From Nageia nagi (Eukaryota; Pinophyta): 64,000 nucleotides of DNA. Under the pieces are notes generated by a model. The model did not search any database and was not told where the DNA came from. It saw only the letters and a program-made list of their open reading frames with translations. A program made the translations under genes and the position numbers. Location of the stretch: positions 145,948,001-146,012,000 of the forward strand of contig JBITNC010000001.1 in assembly GCA_050084985.1 (NCBI GenBank), written 5' to 3'. Shown piece after piece: positions 44,664 through 56,790 of this stretch. How positions within the stretch are numbered: the stretch's first letter is position 1; every line of letters begins with the position of its first letter.

Positions 44664-47600
44664 GAATTACTACCCCTCAAACTATGAAGGTCAAGGGGTT
44701 TTTTAAAAAGCACCCTCTCATAATATTGTTAGATTTTGTAAGTATTCATAATTTCATTGATCCATAGGTGGCTAAGTTTGTTGACTATTACATCCACCCT
44801 ATAAATAATTTTAAGGTTATGGCTGGTAATGGAGGAAAAATAGCATGTGAAGGCACATGTCACAATGTCAAACTAAGCATGGACCACTATACTTTGGAAA
44901 GTGACATGTATGCTTTACAACTTGGGGGATGTGATATAGTTTTGGGGGTACAATGGCTAAGGACTTTGGGCACTATATAGTTGAATTTTGAAGAGCTATG
45001 AATGACCTTCAAGATATATGAACAAGACCATACTCTTAAGGGATTACAGGGTGGATATGTACAAGTTGTGAGCTCACATTGCATGGAAAAGATCCTACAA
45101 AAAAAATGGAAAAAAGATGCTAGCATAGTTATAATCTTTATCAATCACTGAATTTGATGTCATAGAGCCTAAGGATATGTAGCCCATCTTAAGTAAGCAT
45201 TCAACTACCTTTGAGGAACTAATGGGCTTACTACCCTAGTGGTCACATAATCATGCTATTCAATTGGTGCCAGGAAGTCACCCACCAAATATTCATCCTT
45301 ATCAATATCCTTGTTTACAAAAAAATGAAATTGAAAAATTATTTAAGGAACTACTAGATGCAAGAGTAATCTAACCTTGTGTAAGCCCATATTCTTCTCC
45401 AAATATATTGGTTCATAATAAACATGGTTCATGGCATATGTGTGTGGATTTTAGGACCCTCAATAAAATTACCATCAAGGATAAATTTCCCATCTTGATC
45501 ATTGATGAATTACTAGATGAACTACATGGGGTAAGATATTTTTCGAAGTTAAACCTATGATCTGTGTATTACCAAATCCACATCAAGGAAGATGATATAC
45601 CAAAAACTACATTTCACACCCATGAGGGCCATTATGATTTCCTAGTCATGCCTTTTAGCCTCACAAATGCTTCATCCACATTTCAAAGTTTAATGAATTA
45701 GGTGTTTCATCCACTTTTCAAGAAGTTCATTTTAGTTTTCTTTAATGATATCTTGTTCTATAGTAATACATGGTAGGAACATATGCCACATGTTTTTCAA
45801 ACCTTATAAATTTTGAAGGAACAATAGCTATATGCAAAAAAATTAAAATGTTCATTTGGCAAGAGGGAAATTGAATACTTAGGCCATATTATATCCAAAG
45901 AGGGAGTTATCCACAAAAGATTACTAACATGCAAAACTTGTCTATTCCTACATATTTGAAAAGTCTTTGAGGATTCTTGGGTTTAATAGGCTATTATAGG
46001 AAATTTTTGAAGGATTATGGCAAGATTGAAACACCTCTAACCATGTTGTTGAAAAATAATGCATTCCAATGGTCTCCTTAAGTTGAGGCAGCTATCCTTA
46101 AGCTCAAGGAGGTGATGTGTGCCACCCTAGTATTAGCAATGCTAGAGTTTTCTAAAACCTTTGTAATAGAAAGTGATGCTTATGGATTAGGAATCAAGGT
46201 AGTATTGATGTAGGAGGGGTATCCCTTAGCATTCACTAGTAGACCACTCTAGTAAAAATTTGGGTAAATCCACTTATGAAAAAGAAATGCTTGCCATCAT
46301 TCATGTAGTTTAATGTTGGAGACTATATCTCATTGGTCACCATTTCATCATCCTCACAAATCATCACATTTTGAAATTTTTCATTGAGCAACACATTTAT
46401 ATGCCTAGGCAACAAAAATGGGTGACCAAACTATTGGGGTATGATTATGAGATAGTATACCATAAAGGTAAGGAAAATGTGGTTATCGATGGTCTATTAA
46501 AAAATTTGAAGATCAAGTAGCACTGTAAGCTCTTTCATTTCCTATTCCTTAATGGGTGGATAAAGTTAAACAAGAGTGGGTAGAGGATAGCTCCACTCAA
46601 GAATTGTTAAAATAGATCACTCAAGACCCTATGAGTAAACCACACCACACATGGCATGATGGTATTATGAGATTCAAAGGTCAAATTTTGTTACCTTCTC
46701 CTTCAAAATGTAAATAAAAAATACTCATCAAATTGCATTCCACACCTACATTAGGACATGATGGATTTTTGAAAATTTATAAGTAGGTGGCATGATTGTT
46801 CTATTGGATAGGTATGAAATTGGATATCAAGAAGTTTGTGGTAGCTTGTGATGTGTGTCAATAACAAAAGGGTAAGATAGTGGGTACTCTAGGACTCCTT
46901 CAACCTCTTTACCATACCTACCCATACATGGACTAATATCTCAATGGATTTCATTAATGGCCTTCCTAATTCAATGATAAATCATTTATTCTAGTGGTGG
47001 TTGATTGGTTATCCAAACATGCTCATTTTGGTTCATTGGATCATCCATACAAAGCTATGATAGCGACATAATTATTCCTAGATACAATTTTCAAACTACA
47101 TGGCATGTCAGAGATGATTATCAATGATCATGATCCCACTTTTACAAGTCATTTTTGGCAAGAGATTTTTAAGCTCCAAGGTACCCAACTAAACATGAGC
47201 TCAACATATCACTTACAAATTGATGGTCAAAATGAAATTATCAACAAATGTTTGAAAACATATTCATATTATTTTTCTTTGCCACAACTTGTGCATTAGG
47301 TACGATGGCTTCCCTTGGTTGAGTGGTGGTATAATACATCTTATCATTCTATCATCAAAGTGACCCCTATGAAGCAATGTATGGTTAAGCTCCACCAATA
47401 GTCAACTCATATGTTACAGATACCACTAAAGTTCATGAAGTTGACTCAACTTTAGTTACTCAATATGATATTATTTATTTACTTAATGATAATCTTTAGA
47501 TAGCCCAACACCATATGAAACAACAAGCTGATCAGCAACATGGTGTTTTTGAGATTGCAACCTTATCACTAGAATTCCTTAAAAATCAAAGGCCCTAAAA

Positions 47601-47830
47601 AATTTGCCCCAAAGTTTTTATGGTCCTCACAAGTTGTTACAGTGCATTTTCCCAATTTCATATGAACTAAAGCTTCCTACATCTTCCAAGATTCACCCAA
47701 TGTTTCATGTCTCTTATCTCAAGAAAATGGTTGGATCAAAGGTTTGGGTTCAAACAAAATTACCTAAGTTGGTAGATAATGGATTAATGGTAATTATACC
47801 TAAGGTAATTTTAGATCAATGTTCATGATA
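44664..47830 (+). pseudogene. Chromovirus pol: PR, RT, RNase H, INT
   Basis: Protease: LLDFVSIHNFID (about 44,730; D-S-G is now D-F-V), then GGCDIVLGVQWLRTLG (44,923-44,970). Reverse transcriptase: [20 protein letters not shown] (about 45,426), [20 protein letters not shown] (about 45,595), VFFNDILFYS (about 45,735), in which the first Asp of the active-site D-D is Asn. RNase H text follows (45,990-46,500) with VIESDAYGLG. Integrase: H-H-C-C zinc region ending VVACDVCQ (about 46,830), then NDHDPTFTSHFWQEIFKLQG and TQLNMSSTYHLQIDGQNEII (47,123-47,250), and the C-terminal IHPMFHVSYLKKMVG (47,691-47,735). The frame is broken many times. Confidence 0.88.
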
Positions 47831-47945
47831 GCTTCATAATCACTCCATCATAGAAGTCCTTGTGTAGTGGTAAGGCATGGCACTAGAAGATGCAACATGG
47901 GAAATACTTCATCAACTACAACAATAGTTTTCACACTTCAAGATT
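47831..47945 (+). pseudogene. Chromodomain-like remnant
   Basis: After the integrase end the sequence reads HHSIIEVLV, a stop, W, a stop, then ALEDATWEILHQLQQ. Plant gypsy chromodomains have E-x-L-V-x-W-K-G-L/x-x-x-E-D-A-T-W-E-x here; both Trp positions and the D-A-T-W-E core remain. Such a domain steers integration to particular chromatin in intact elements. Confidence 0.6.
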
Positions 47946-47978
47946 TGAGGACAAAGCTTTATCCCAAGAGGGATGGCA

Positions 47979-48378
47979 TGTTTGGATCCCAAATCCTAAC
48001 ATTTTAGTGTTAGTATTAGTATTTTATTAAATTGTTAACCTATATTGTAAATTGTAATATTGTGATTATAAGAGTAGGGCTCAATTTTGCATTACTATTA
48101 GGGTTAGGGTTAGTTTATTATTAATAGATAGAAATATGTGGAGAAATGGATCTTGAACATTATTTTTCACTTTTGGAGTTGTAATGAGGTAGGCCCCTTG
48201 AAGTGGCCTATGATTCTATTACTATCTAATAAAATCCTATCCTTATCTGTTATTTCATGTTCTATTTATCAACACATGCTCTGTTATTTCCATAGATAAT
48301 TATCATTTTCCTTTTTCAAATTGATATTTATTTCATTTCTATAATATTTGTTTTATTTAAAATTGTAGCATTGTAACA
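47979..48378 (+). repeat. 3' LTR (400 bp) of chromovirus-like element
   Basis: TGTTTGGATCCC to TTGTAACA, preceded by the purine-rich AAGAGGGATGGCA. Roughly 88% identical to the 5' LTR by eye. Confidence 0.9.
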
Positions 48379-48740
48379 TATTTTTACTTGGAGGATGCTC
48401 GTATATTATACATATTTGTATGTGGGATTACCTTGAACCACTAAAACTACCAAGTTATTAGAGAGATAGTTTAATGATATTTGAATTTGTGAGGCAAATG
48501 AAGTATCAATATGAATATTTATTATGGAAAAAATTTGAAATGATGAGGCTTCCATTTGGCTTGATGTACATTATGTATGTAGTTATTATGTGGAGCCTAA
48601 AATAATGGTTAACAAACTTAACAATTATTCTCTTGGAAGGATGAGAAAAATGAAAAAATTATTACCCTTATGACATCATCAAATAATATTTAAAAGATAT
48701 ATTTTCTATTCACTTTCAAACATAATTCATTGTGCTATGT
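48379..48740. other. Spacer before copia 3
   Basis: AT-rich, no gene recognised. Confidence 0.4.
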
Positions 48741-49282
48741 TGAGAAACACTATAATGTAAATTTTGAAATTTAAATTATTGATATATTGAAGAAAAATTT
48801 AGAAAATATTCTAATTCATTACTTTAAAAAATTACTTAGAATGTTAATATAACCCACCATTGGAACTAGATTATAAATAATATAGTTTTATAATGTAAAT
48901 CTTGTGAACTACCAAATCTAATACAAATATTATAAAATCATTTTTAAAGTATAAACAACACACTACAAAACACTCATACATGTTCTTGATGTCTTCAACA
49001 ATAAACCACATAAAATGTAAACCAAACCATGAAAATGAAAATAAAAAACAAATAAAATTATAATGCTATACCCATCAATGGTACAAATTAGTATGCATTA
49101 TATTGATTAGTTAGATAAGGTTAGATCGATCATCTGATAATTGAAATCAATCATCAAATTAACCTGTATGATTAGATGATCAATTGTATATTGAGTTATA
49201 CCTATGAGGATGTTTTACAAAATATAATATTATTTTCTTTATGATGTAAAGCTTTGATCATGCTTAAACTATATCATTCTCA
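48741..49282 (-). repeat. 3' LTR of copia 3
   Basis: Shares, in order, TTGAGAAAC, CCATTGGAACTA, AATATAGTTTTA-AATGTAAAT, GTATGCAT-ATATTGATTAG, GATCGATCATCT and GATGT-AA-CTTTGAT with 61,477-61,813. It sits next to the RNase H end, as a 3' LTR should. Confidence 0.6.
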
Positions 49283-49299
49283 CCCTTAGTTATGAAAGG

Positions 49300-49546
49300 A
49301 CCCAGTAGAGAGTTTATTAGATTTAAAAATTAAACTTTAATATCACCATTCATAAAGATATGCATAATATTATCTAAGGTATTACAATATCTAAGCTTGA
49401 AAATATTTTTCTTCACCATATCTCTTATGAAGTGATACTTCATATCAAATTATTTTCACTTGCTACGATGGATTGTGTTATGGGTCAACTATTATCACAA
49501 ACTAATGTTGTTGGGAAATATTGATTTTCATAAAGTTTCTTTAGAA
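49300..49546 (-). pseudogene. Copia 3 RNase H, C-terminal piece
   Basis: Minus strand. THNTIHRSK then FDMKYHFIRDMVKKNIFKLR, YCNTLDNIMHIFMNGD, fitting the RNase H tail H-x-R-S/T-K-H-I-D-I-x-Y-H-F-I-R-D-x-V ... L-x-Y-C-x-T-x-x-x-x-A-D-I-F-T-K-x-L. It ends exactly at the target site where copia 2 landed. Confidence 0.72.
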
Positions 49547-49551
49547 TATTT
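49547..49551. repeat. Target site duplication of copia 2, left copy
   Basis: TATTT, identical to 55,664-55,668. Confidence 0.8.
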
Positions 49552-50476
49552 TGAAGATTTTAAATAAAAATAAACAATAATGTATAGTAAGAATATATTA
49601 AGGCTAACCATATGTAGAAAAAATAGTGCGAAAAAAAATTGGAGGCCAAAATATATTTGTATTGTAGAGAAGTGAAAGTTACTAAAAGGCTCTCTTAAAG
49701 TTAAACAACAAAACATACACCACTTGTTCTACACCATCCAACATTTTTATGCCTAGGCTATCTATATTTAAACTAAGATAAAATATTATATGCACATAAC
49801 ATGGTCAACAATAAAATTAATTGTAGTATGGGCTTTATGTATGCATTCTACTATCCTTTATGTATAAGTTAGAGGAAGCTGATGCCCTTTATGCCTATAT
49901 GGTATTTAAAAAACCTTAAATGGTAGTAAAAGGTTGATTAATTTTCAACCATTCTTTTATGAAGAGTTAATACCGATGTTTAGAAATTAATGTCAATGAT
50001 CTAGCATTTAATTTTGGAATATAAAGACTTTTTAAAATTGAAATCTAGGTTTCAAAGAAAAAGACACACCATTACGTAGGAACAACCATGAATTGAAATA
50101 ACACATAAGGTTCAAGGCCTAAAATTATGACATCATTCATACAAATCAGTGGGTGCAATAAGTTCCAAAAGGTAGCATGCATTAAGTCCAAGAAAAATAA
50201 AACTTGAATTCTAAAAACTAGATCTTGGATAAGGAAGTCCTAAATTAAATGAGATAGAGCCTAAACATGGAATTACTAAAGCTAAATATAGATAAATCGC
50301 AAAGAACTAACACCCAAGAAGACCCATAGATAACATATAGCCTAGAGGAGAATGTGTAGTGCCTAGAGAATAATACTCACATTTGGGAATGGAGAGAGCA
50401 GAGAGAAAGCCTAAAAAATGATAATACCTAAAGGAACATATTAAGTCCCAGAGTAGCATGGAGATTAGCATTTTCA
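49552..50476 (-). repeat. 3' LTR of copia 2 (925 bp)
   Basis: TGAAGATTTTAAAT at the low end, ATTTTCA at the high end. Aligns along its length with 54,744-55,663, for example ACATACACCACTT(G/A)TTCTAC and GGAACAACCATGAATTGAAA. Confidence 0.92.
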
Positions 50477-50498
50477 ATAATCCCCTCTCCATGATAAC
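50477..50498 (-). promoter_or_regulatory. Polypurine tract of copia 2
   Basis: On the minus strand, ATGGAGAGGGGATTAT comes directly before the LTR start TGAAAATGC. Confidence 0.7.
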
Positions 50499-50499
50499 A

Positions 50500-53400
50500 A
50501 AGAGCATTATCTCTATTGACCAAAAATACCAATACAAAGAAAATAAAGTTAATGATATATGCAATATATACAGAGATTACCCAATACACTATTGTAGTCA
50601 AGGTTCACTAATAATTAGCCCCTAAATATCTAAAGTATGGACTCCAAGTTGGCTTTGAAGATATCAAAATTGATCCTTAGGTAATGTATTTGTAAATATA
50701 TTTGTAATTTGAGAATCAATAGGATAATGATGAAACTAGATAAAGCCATCTTCAACCAAATCTCTCATAAAGTGATGTCATATATTAATATGCTTTGTCC
50801 TAATATGAAACATGGGGTTCTTGGTCATGGAAATCATGCAAATATTATCATAGTGCACTAAAATGGGGAGCTCAATAGGTATGTCCAAATCTTCAAACAT
50901 ACAGGCAAGCCAAATGTCTTATGTACTAGTAGTAGAGATAATAATATACTCAACTTTTGTTAATAAAAGTACAATAATGGATTGCTTCTTATTTCTCCAT
51001 GAGAGAAAAGATTCTCTAAAGAAGAATCCATATCCAGATGTGTTCTTTTGGTCATAAAGGCATCTGATCCAATCAACATTTTTGTAGGCCTTTAAATTTT
51101 CTAGTTTGATGATTTATACCAGAGCCCATATTGATGTGTGCCACTCACAATAGTGTAGGCTCCATTTGGCTACAATCCAATACATTTGATTTGGTGAGTG
51201 CATGAATCAAGCTACTCTAGTAATAGCAAACATGATATCCATCCTAGTAGTAGTGAAATACATAAGGCTAGCTATTAAGGACTGATACATAGTGGTATCA
51301 ACATGTGGAGAGGAGTCCTTCAACATCTTGGATTTGTAAATGATTGGTGTATCAATAGGGATGTAAATTTGCATCTTAAAGTAGGCTAATAGATCTTCCA
51401 CATATTTGGATTGAGTGATCAAAATGCCACTAAAGGGTTGCTTGAATTGTATGCTAAGAAAATAATTCATCTCTCCAAGATCACTCATCTCAAATTCACT
51501 GATCATAGCATTCTTAAATTGATATATCATAGCATTAAAGGTGCTACTAAAAATAATATCATCAACATACAAGCATAGAATAAAGAAGTTGCTACCTTCA
51601 ACTTTTATGTTCAATGTGCTTTCTACTAAGCATTTTTGATAACTATTTTTCCCAAGGTAATAATAAATCCTACCATACCATGATTGAGGTTCTTATTTAA
51701 TACCATAGATAGCCTTTTTGAGTTTATACACCTTATCTACTTGATTAGGAATAATAAAACCTTCAAGATGCTTAACATAAACAACCTCCTTTACATATCC
51801 ATTAAGGAAAGTAGATTTTACATCCATATGATAGACTTTCAATCCAAAATAAGAGGCAAGTGCAAGTAGAGATCTCATAATTTCTAGTTGGACCATGGGG
51901 ACAAAAGTTTCATCATAATCTAGCCCTTCCTTCTAAGCATATCCTTTATCAATTAGATGGGCTTTATTCTTTGCAATAGTCCCATCAAGATTATGCTTCA
52001 ATTTATAAATCCACTTGACACCAATTACCTTATTATCCTTGGGATAAGGTACAAGGTTCTAGGTGTCATTCTTTTGGATTTGCTCAATCTCATCTTCCAT
52101 AGCTTTCTTCCAATCCTCATTGGAAGCAACTTCAATATATGAGGAATGCTCAACAAAGAAGATATTAATGGTTAAGAGATATTTTTCTCTTAAGTTTTAG
52201 CTTTGGTTTATGACTAGGTCATTCTTTTATTGAGCTCTTTATCCAACATCAATGATGGAATATGATATCAACCATTTGTCCAATTATGTTTGGTCGGTGG
52301 AGTATGAGCAATAGGATACTGGTTTGAATATGCTTGTTATGGTGAGCTAGTGGCTAGTGAAGATGGTGATGAAGGTTGAGGAGGAGGAGGAGGTGTAGTA
52401 GTGTGAAAAGGTTCACAATATTCATCAAATTAGAATTTAGAAATGGTATCTTTCGCACCATTTTCATGATTGGTTATGTTCCCTTATTCAAAAATCACAT
52501 CTTTGTTGATGTGAATATAACCACTTATTAGATCATAATAGCTATAAGCCTTATATGATTTATAGTATCCTAATGAAATGAATTTAATGGATATCTTATT
52601 AATCTTCTTCTTAGTTTTTTTTGGCACATGCACAAAACAAGTTGAGACAAATATCCAAAGATGAGTAATTTTTGACTTTATACAAGATGAAACTTCATAA
52701 GTAGTGGTGTCCTTCAAAACTTAAGTGGGATACCTATTTAGAATATAAATAATGGTATACACTACTTCACCCCAAAATCTAGTGGGAAGGCCATTTGCTT
52801 TTATCATGCATCTAGCCATCTTAACAACTATTCATTTTTTCCTTTCAACCACTCCATTCTATTGTGGAGTGTAGGTAGTTGTATATTGCCTAATAATTCG
52901 ATGCTGATGGTAGAAGTTCTTAAATTCATTAGAAGTGAATTCTCCTCCTTTATCAATTTTAAACTTCTTAATAAAATAGCCAGATTAGTTTTCAACAAGA
53001 GATTTAAATTTAATAAAACTCTTATAAGAGTTAAACTTATTTTTCAATAAATAAAGCCAACTCATCCTAGAAAAGTCATTAGTAAATACAAGCATATATG
53101 TTGACTTGCTATCTTGGCTAGGAGTTTACATTGGTCCACATAGATTTACATGCACCAGCTAAAGAGGTTACTTAGCCTTGTATTGGTGCTTTGGAAACTT
53201 CACTTTGTGTTGCTTTCCTATAATACAACTTTCATATACCTCATTGAGTTTATGGGAGATGGTAGGAAGGCCTCTCACCAATTTGTGCAAACCTTTTAGT
53301 GAATGAAATTTTAAATGACCAAATCTCCTATGCCATAACCATGTAGAATCAAAAAATGCTTTTAAACAACTTGTTGTAGGTTTCATCATGAGCATATACA

Positions 53401-53720
53401 TCCCATTTTTAGTCATATAGATGGTGGCTATATGTTGGTTAGTGGACTCTTTTACTATGGTACACCCTTTCCTTTTGAAGGTGGTTATATATCCCCTTAT
53501 ACTAAGTTAATCAATACTTAACATATAGTGGTTAAGGCTAGGAAAAAGAGAGTGTTATGCATGTAAAATATCTTACCAACTTTAGAATTAAAGTAAATAG
53601 TCCCTCTATTGTGGATGTTGGCACTTTTGTTGTTACCAAACATGACTTGGACTATGACATTGGTGTCAATCTTGAGAAACAAAGCTTTGGTTCCAGTCAT
53701 ATGGTTATAACATCCACTAT
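50500..53720 (-). pseudogene. Copia 2 pol: PR, INT, RT, RNase H
   Basis: Minus strand. Protease-to-integrase region: VMFGNNKSANIHNRGTIYF (about 53,645-53,590), then the integrase zinc region LWHRRFGHLKFHSLKGL ... CIIGKQHKVKFP (53,335-53,185). Integrase C-terminus: SIKFISLGYYKSYKAYSYYD (about 52,580-52,520) and VIFE. Reverse transcriptase: YHMDVKSTFLNGYVKEVVYV (about 51,835-51,780) and LYVDDIIFSS with an intact YVDD (about 51,575-51,545), then MSDLGEMNYFLSIQFKQ. RNase H: NVDWIRCLYDQKNTSGYGFF (about 51,090-51,030) and HHFMRDLVEDGFI (about 50,780). Stops occur between domains, but single stretches of up to 135 codons remain open. Confidence 0.9.
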
Positions 53721-53849
53721 GTAGGTACCATAGATCATCTTCTTTAGCCTTAAAACTACTATAGGTGAGGAACTTGTTGCTCTGAACTTGATCTTCAACA
53801 TACTAAGATTTGAGATTCAAATTCTTCTTTTAGCAATATGATTCTATTT

Positions 53850-54690
53850 GACCATCTTTGTTACAAAAGTCATAATGTATAGGGGTGTCAACTTATGATC
53901 TTCCCCTAGAATGACCTTTTTCATAGCCTCTTCTACCTCTACCTTAGCTTTTGTTATAGCTTATTCCACATGATGATCCACCTCTTCCATGATAGGATGA
54001 AGAAGAAGAACTAGAAGTTGATGAAGAGGGCTCTTGGCCCTTCATTTTGAACTTTCCTTGGAAATCTTAGTTCAACGACTCAACTCCATCACTATCTTAT
54101 ATTCATAGGTAGTTAGAATACCTTACAACTCTGCAAGTGTGATTTAGAATAGGTTCTTTACTTATTTAATGGTATTTGTAATGGGATCAAACCTTTTGGG
54201 CAAGATCTAGAGCATCGTTTCCACAATTTTGGTATCTCTAATCTCTTCACCATTTGAATGGAAGGAATTTACAAGATCTTGTATCTTGGAAAAGAATACA
54301 CTTATATATTCTTCCTCTCTCATATGGATAGATTTTAACTCCTTACTTAACAACTAGAGCTTTACCACATGAACCTTGGTTGATCCTTTGTATGTGGTCT
54401 CCAAGATCTCCCATGCCTCCTTAGAAGTCTTACACTTTGTAATTTTGGGGAATATGGACACATATATCCCAGACTAGATGGAAAATAATGCATTAGAATC
54501 CTTATTATGGTTGTCCAACACTTCTTTCTTCTCATTTGCACTCATGGTTGTAAAGTTGACTTCATCTAAGTTAATAAAATGATGGGAAATAAATGTCCAT
54601 AAGTCTTGAAATATAAGAAATTTCCTCATCTAGATGCACTAGCACTCATAATGGTCTCCATTGAAAATGGGAATCTGCAACTACAATGAA
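53850..54690 (-). pseudogene. Copia 2 gag
   Basis: Minus strand. Core: KEAWEILETTYKGSTKVHVV, LLSKELKSIHMREEEYISVF, FSKIQDLVNSFHSNGEEIRD and TKIVETML-stop-ILPKRFDPI (about 54,440-54,190). This is the UBN2-type gag pattern A-W-x-x-L-x-x-x-Y-x-G ... M-x-x-x-E-S/Y-I-x-x-Y/F ... I-x-x-x-V-x-x-x-x-x-x-G-E-x-I-x-D ... K-I/V-L-x-x-L-P-x-x-F. A Ser/Gly/Arg-rich hinge follows (54,010-53,910), then FCNKDGQIESYC, a zinc knuckle with His replaced by Gln. Confidence 0.85.
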
Positions 54691-54731
54691 TTTCATGGCT
54701 TTGAATCTATTTAACTCAATAAATATTCCAC

Positions 54732-54741
54732 TTTGATATGA
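54732..54741 (-). promoter_or_regulatory. Primer-binding site of copia 2
   Basis: On the minus strand, CATATCAAAG follows the LTR after a few bases, a mutated TGGTATCA-type methionine site. Confidence 0.5.
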
Positions 54742-54743
54742 AT

Positions 54744-55663
54744 TGAATATTTTAAAGAAAAATAGAGAATAATGTGTATCTAGAATATGATAAGACTGAC
54801 CATAGGTAGAAAAAAAGTGAGAAAAAAATTAGAGACCAAAATAATTTGTATTGCAGAGAAGTGAAAAATATTACAAGGCTCTCTTGGAGCTAAATAGAAA
54901 AACATACACCACTTATTCTACACCATCCAACATTTTTATGCCTATGCTATCTATATTTAGACTAAGATTAAATTTTATATGTACACAACTTAGTCAATAA
55001 TAAAATTAAATGTAGCATGGGCTTTATGCATGTATTTGGTTGTCCTTTCTATAGAAGTTATAGGAAGCCCATGCCCTTTCCATTTGTAAAACATCTAAAA
55101 AACCTTAAATGACCATAGAAGGTTGATTAATTTCCAACCAGTCTTTTACAAAGAATTAATTTCAATGTTCAAACATTAATATTGATGGTTGAGCATTTAA
55201 TTCTAGGGTAGAAAGAATTTTCTAGAGTGAAATCTAGGTTTTAAAGTAAAAGAGATGTCATTACATAGGAACAACCATGAATTGAAATAAGACCCTAGGT
55301 CTGGGGGCTAAAACTATGATGTTATTCATCTAAATTAGTAGGTGCAACAAGTCCTAAAAGGTAGGATGCATTAAGTCTTGAGAAAATATAATTCAAATGT
55401 AGGAAACTATAGCCCAAATATGGAAGTCCTAGATGAAATGAGATAGAGCCCAAACATGAAATTCCCATAGTATAATAGCGATAAATCCTAGAGAACTAAA
55501 TCCTAGGAAGACCCCTAGATAATGCAGAGCCTAGAGGATAACATGTAGCACTCAAAGAATAATACTCATACTTGGGAATGGAGAGTAGAGAGAGAGCCTA
55601 GAAAATGAAAATGCTTGGAGGAGCATATTAAGTTGCATAGCAGCATGGAGATTAACATTTTCA
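54744..55663 (-). repeat. 5' LTR of copia 2 (920 bp)
   Basis: TGAATATTTTAAAG to ATTTTCA; counterpart of 49,552-50,476. Confidence 0.92.
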
Positions 55664-55668
55664 TATTT
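55664..55668. repeat. Target site duplication of copia 2, right copy
   Basis: TATTT, identical to 49,547-49,551. Confidence 0.8.
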
Positions 55669-55780
55669 ATCAAACATAATACTTGGTCACTAGCACTTGT
55701 GATTGCTATGTACTCAATCTCTATAGAATAAAGTGAAACTATTAGATTTGGACTTTCAATTTGATTCTATATTTGGGAAA
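55669..55780 (-). pseudogene. Copia 3 RNase H, N-terminal piece
   Basis: Minus strand. ESPNLIVSLYSIEIEYIAIT then SASDQVLCLI, fitting S-x-K-Q-x-x-V-S-L-S-S-T/x-E-A-E-Y-I-A ... A-x-x-E-x-x-W-L. It reads up to the copia 2 target site and continues at 49,546. Confidence 0.6.
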
Positions 55781-55849
55781 ACTTAGAGAAATGATGCTTG
55801 AGTGAAGAGGTGTGAAATGGTATACTAAAAATAACAATTGTGCTACATT

Positions 55850-56746
55850 GCAGAGGCTATGAGGTGATCTATCAAATACTCAACCTATGTTGCAAGATGA
55901 GGGTGCTTTGAAGAGGTAGGTTTTCCCTTTACAAAGCACCTAGATTTAGGATTAGTCTTGAATGGTATTATGATATTTAGGGCATTCTTAACTGATTATT
56001 AATCTCCATAATATTATTTTATGCTTGGTCATTATAATATTTAACAATTTTTAGAAAATTGAAAATAAATTAAACCTAAATTTTAAACATTTTACATATT
56101 TTTTAAAATGTTAGTAAATTTGAATATTTAATGGGAGTTTCAATATTCAAAGGGTTTTGAATAGTAGAATTATGAGATTATATCAATTTCAATAGTGAAT
56201 GGTAATTTGACTTAAAATAAAAGGTTTGTGTTCTCTTAATGAGGAAACTAATTCTAAGGTACTAATATGTTTATGAGATTAAGTTTGTTTCTTAATATGG
56301 TTTTGGAATTGATGGTTGGTGTCATATAGTCTAGATATTAACTCTAATCTTAGTGGTTTGGAGGTAAATGATATATCGTTTGACATTGTGAGTCCTTTTT
56401 AACTAATATTAACTTAAATTTAAGCTAAAGGCTTTTAAATCCTATGGTAGGCTTGTTTATGTAACTCTTATTTACCATACATCTTAGAGATGGTAGTTGT
56501 AATTTTTTGGAAAGCTTTATCGTATGTGAGTATTGAAAATATATGCACCTAGAAAATATGGTAGATTTATTTATTATTGTATTAATAGTTTTGGTACTCT
56601 GAACACCTTAATATTAGATTATTTCCATTTATTAATGTTGTGAGAATGAGTGTTTCAACCTACATCTTGGTATTTTTTTTTATATAGATTGTCTTGTCCA
56701 ATGTTGTCATTATTCAAGTTATCTTAACTTTTGATACTATGGTATT

Positions 56747-56790
<44 letters not shown>

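Larger units (their letters stand above)
42406..48378 (+). mobile_element. Ty3/gypsy chromovirus-like element
   Basis: About 5.97 kb with two 400-bp LTRs, a methionine-type primer-binding site, gag, protease, reverse transcriptase, RNase H and integrase in gypsy order (integrase last), then a chromodomain-like end, a purine tract and the 3' LTR. Flanks are GATTT (42,401-42,405) and TATTT (48,379-48,383), a degraded 5-bp target duplication. The protease text C-D-I-V-L-G-V-Q-W-L and the integrase end H-P-M-F-H-V-S-Y-L-K-K are typical of plant chromoviruses of the Tekay/Reina kind; the exact lineage is not settled. Every domain has stops. Confidence 0.9.
49552..55663 (-). mobile_element. Ty1/copia element 2, nested in copia 3
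   Basis: About 6.11 kb on the minus strand with LTRs of 920-925 bp, an exact 5-bp target duplication TATTT, gag, protease remnant, integrase, reverse transcriptase and RNase H in copia order. Both ends are TG...CA. Frames are broken but less than in copia 3, in agreement with it being the younger insertion. It lies in the RNase H segment of copia 3 on the same strand. Confidence 0.92.
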
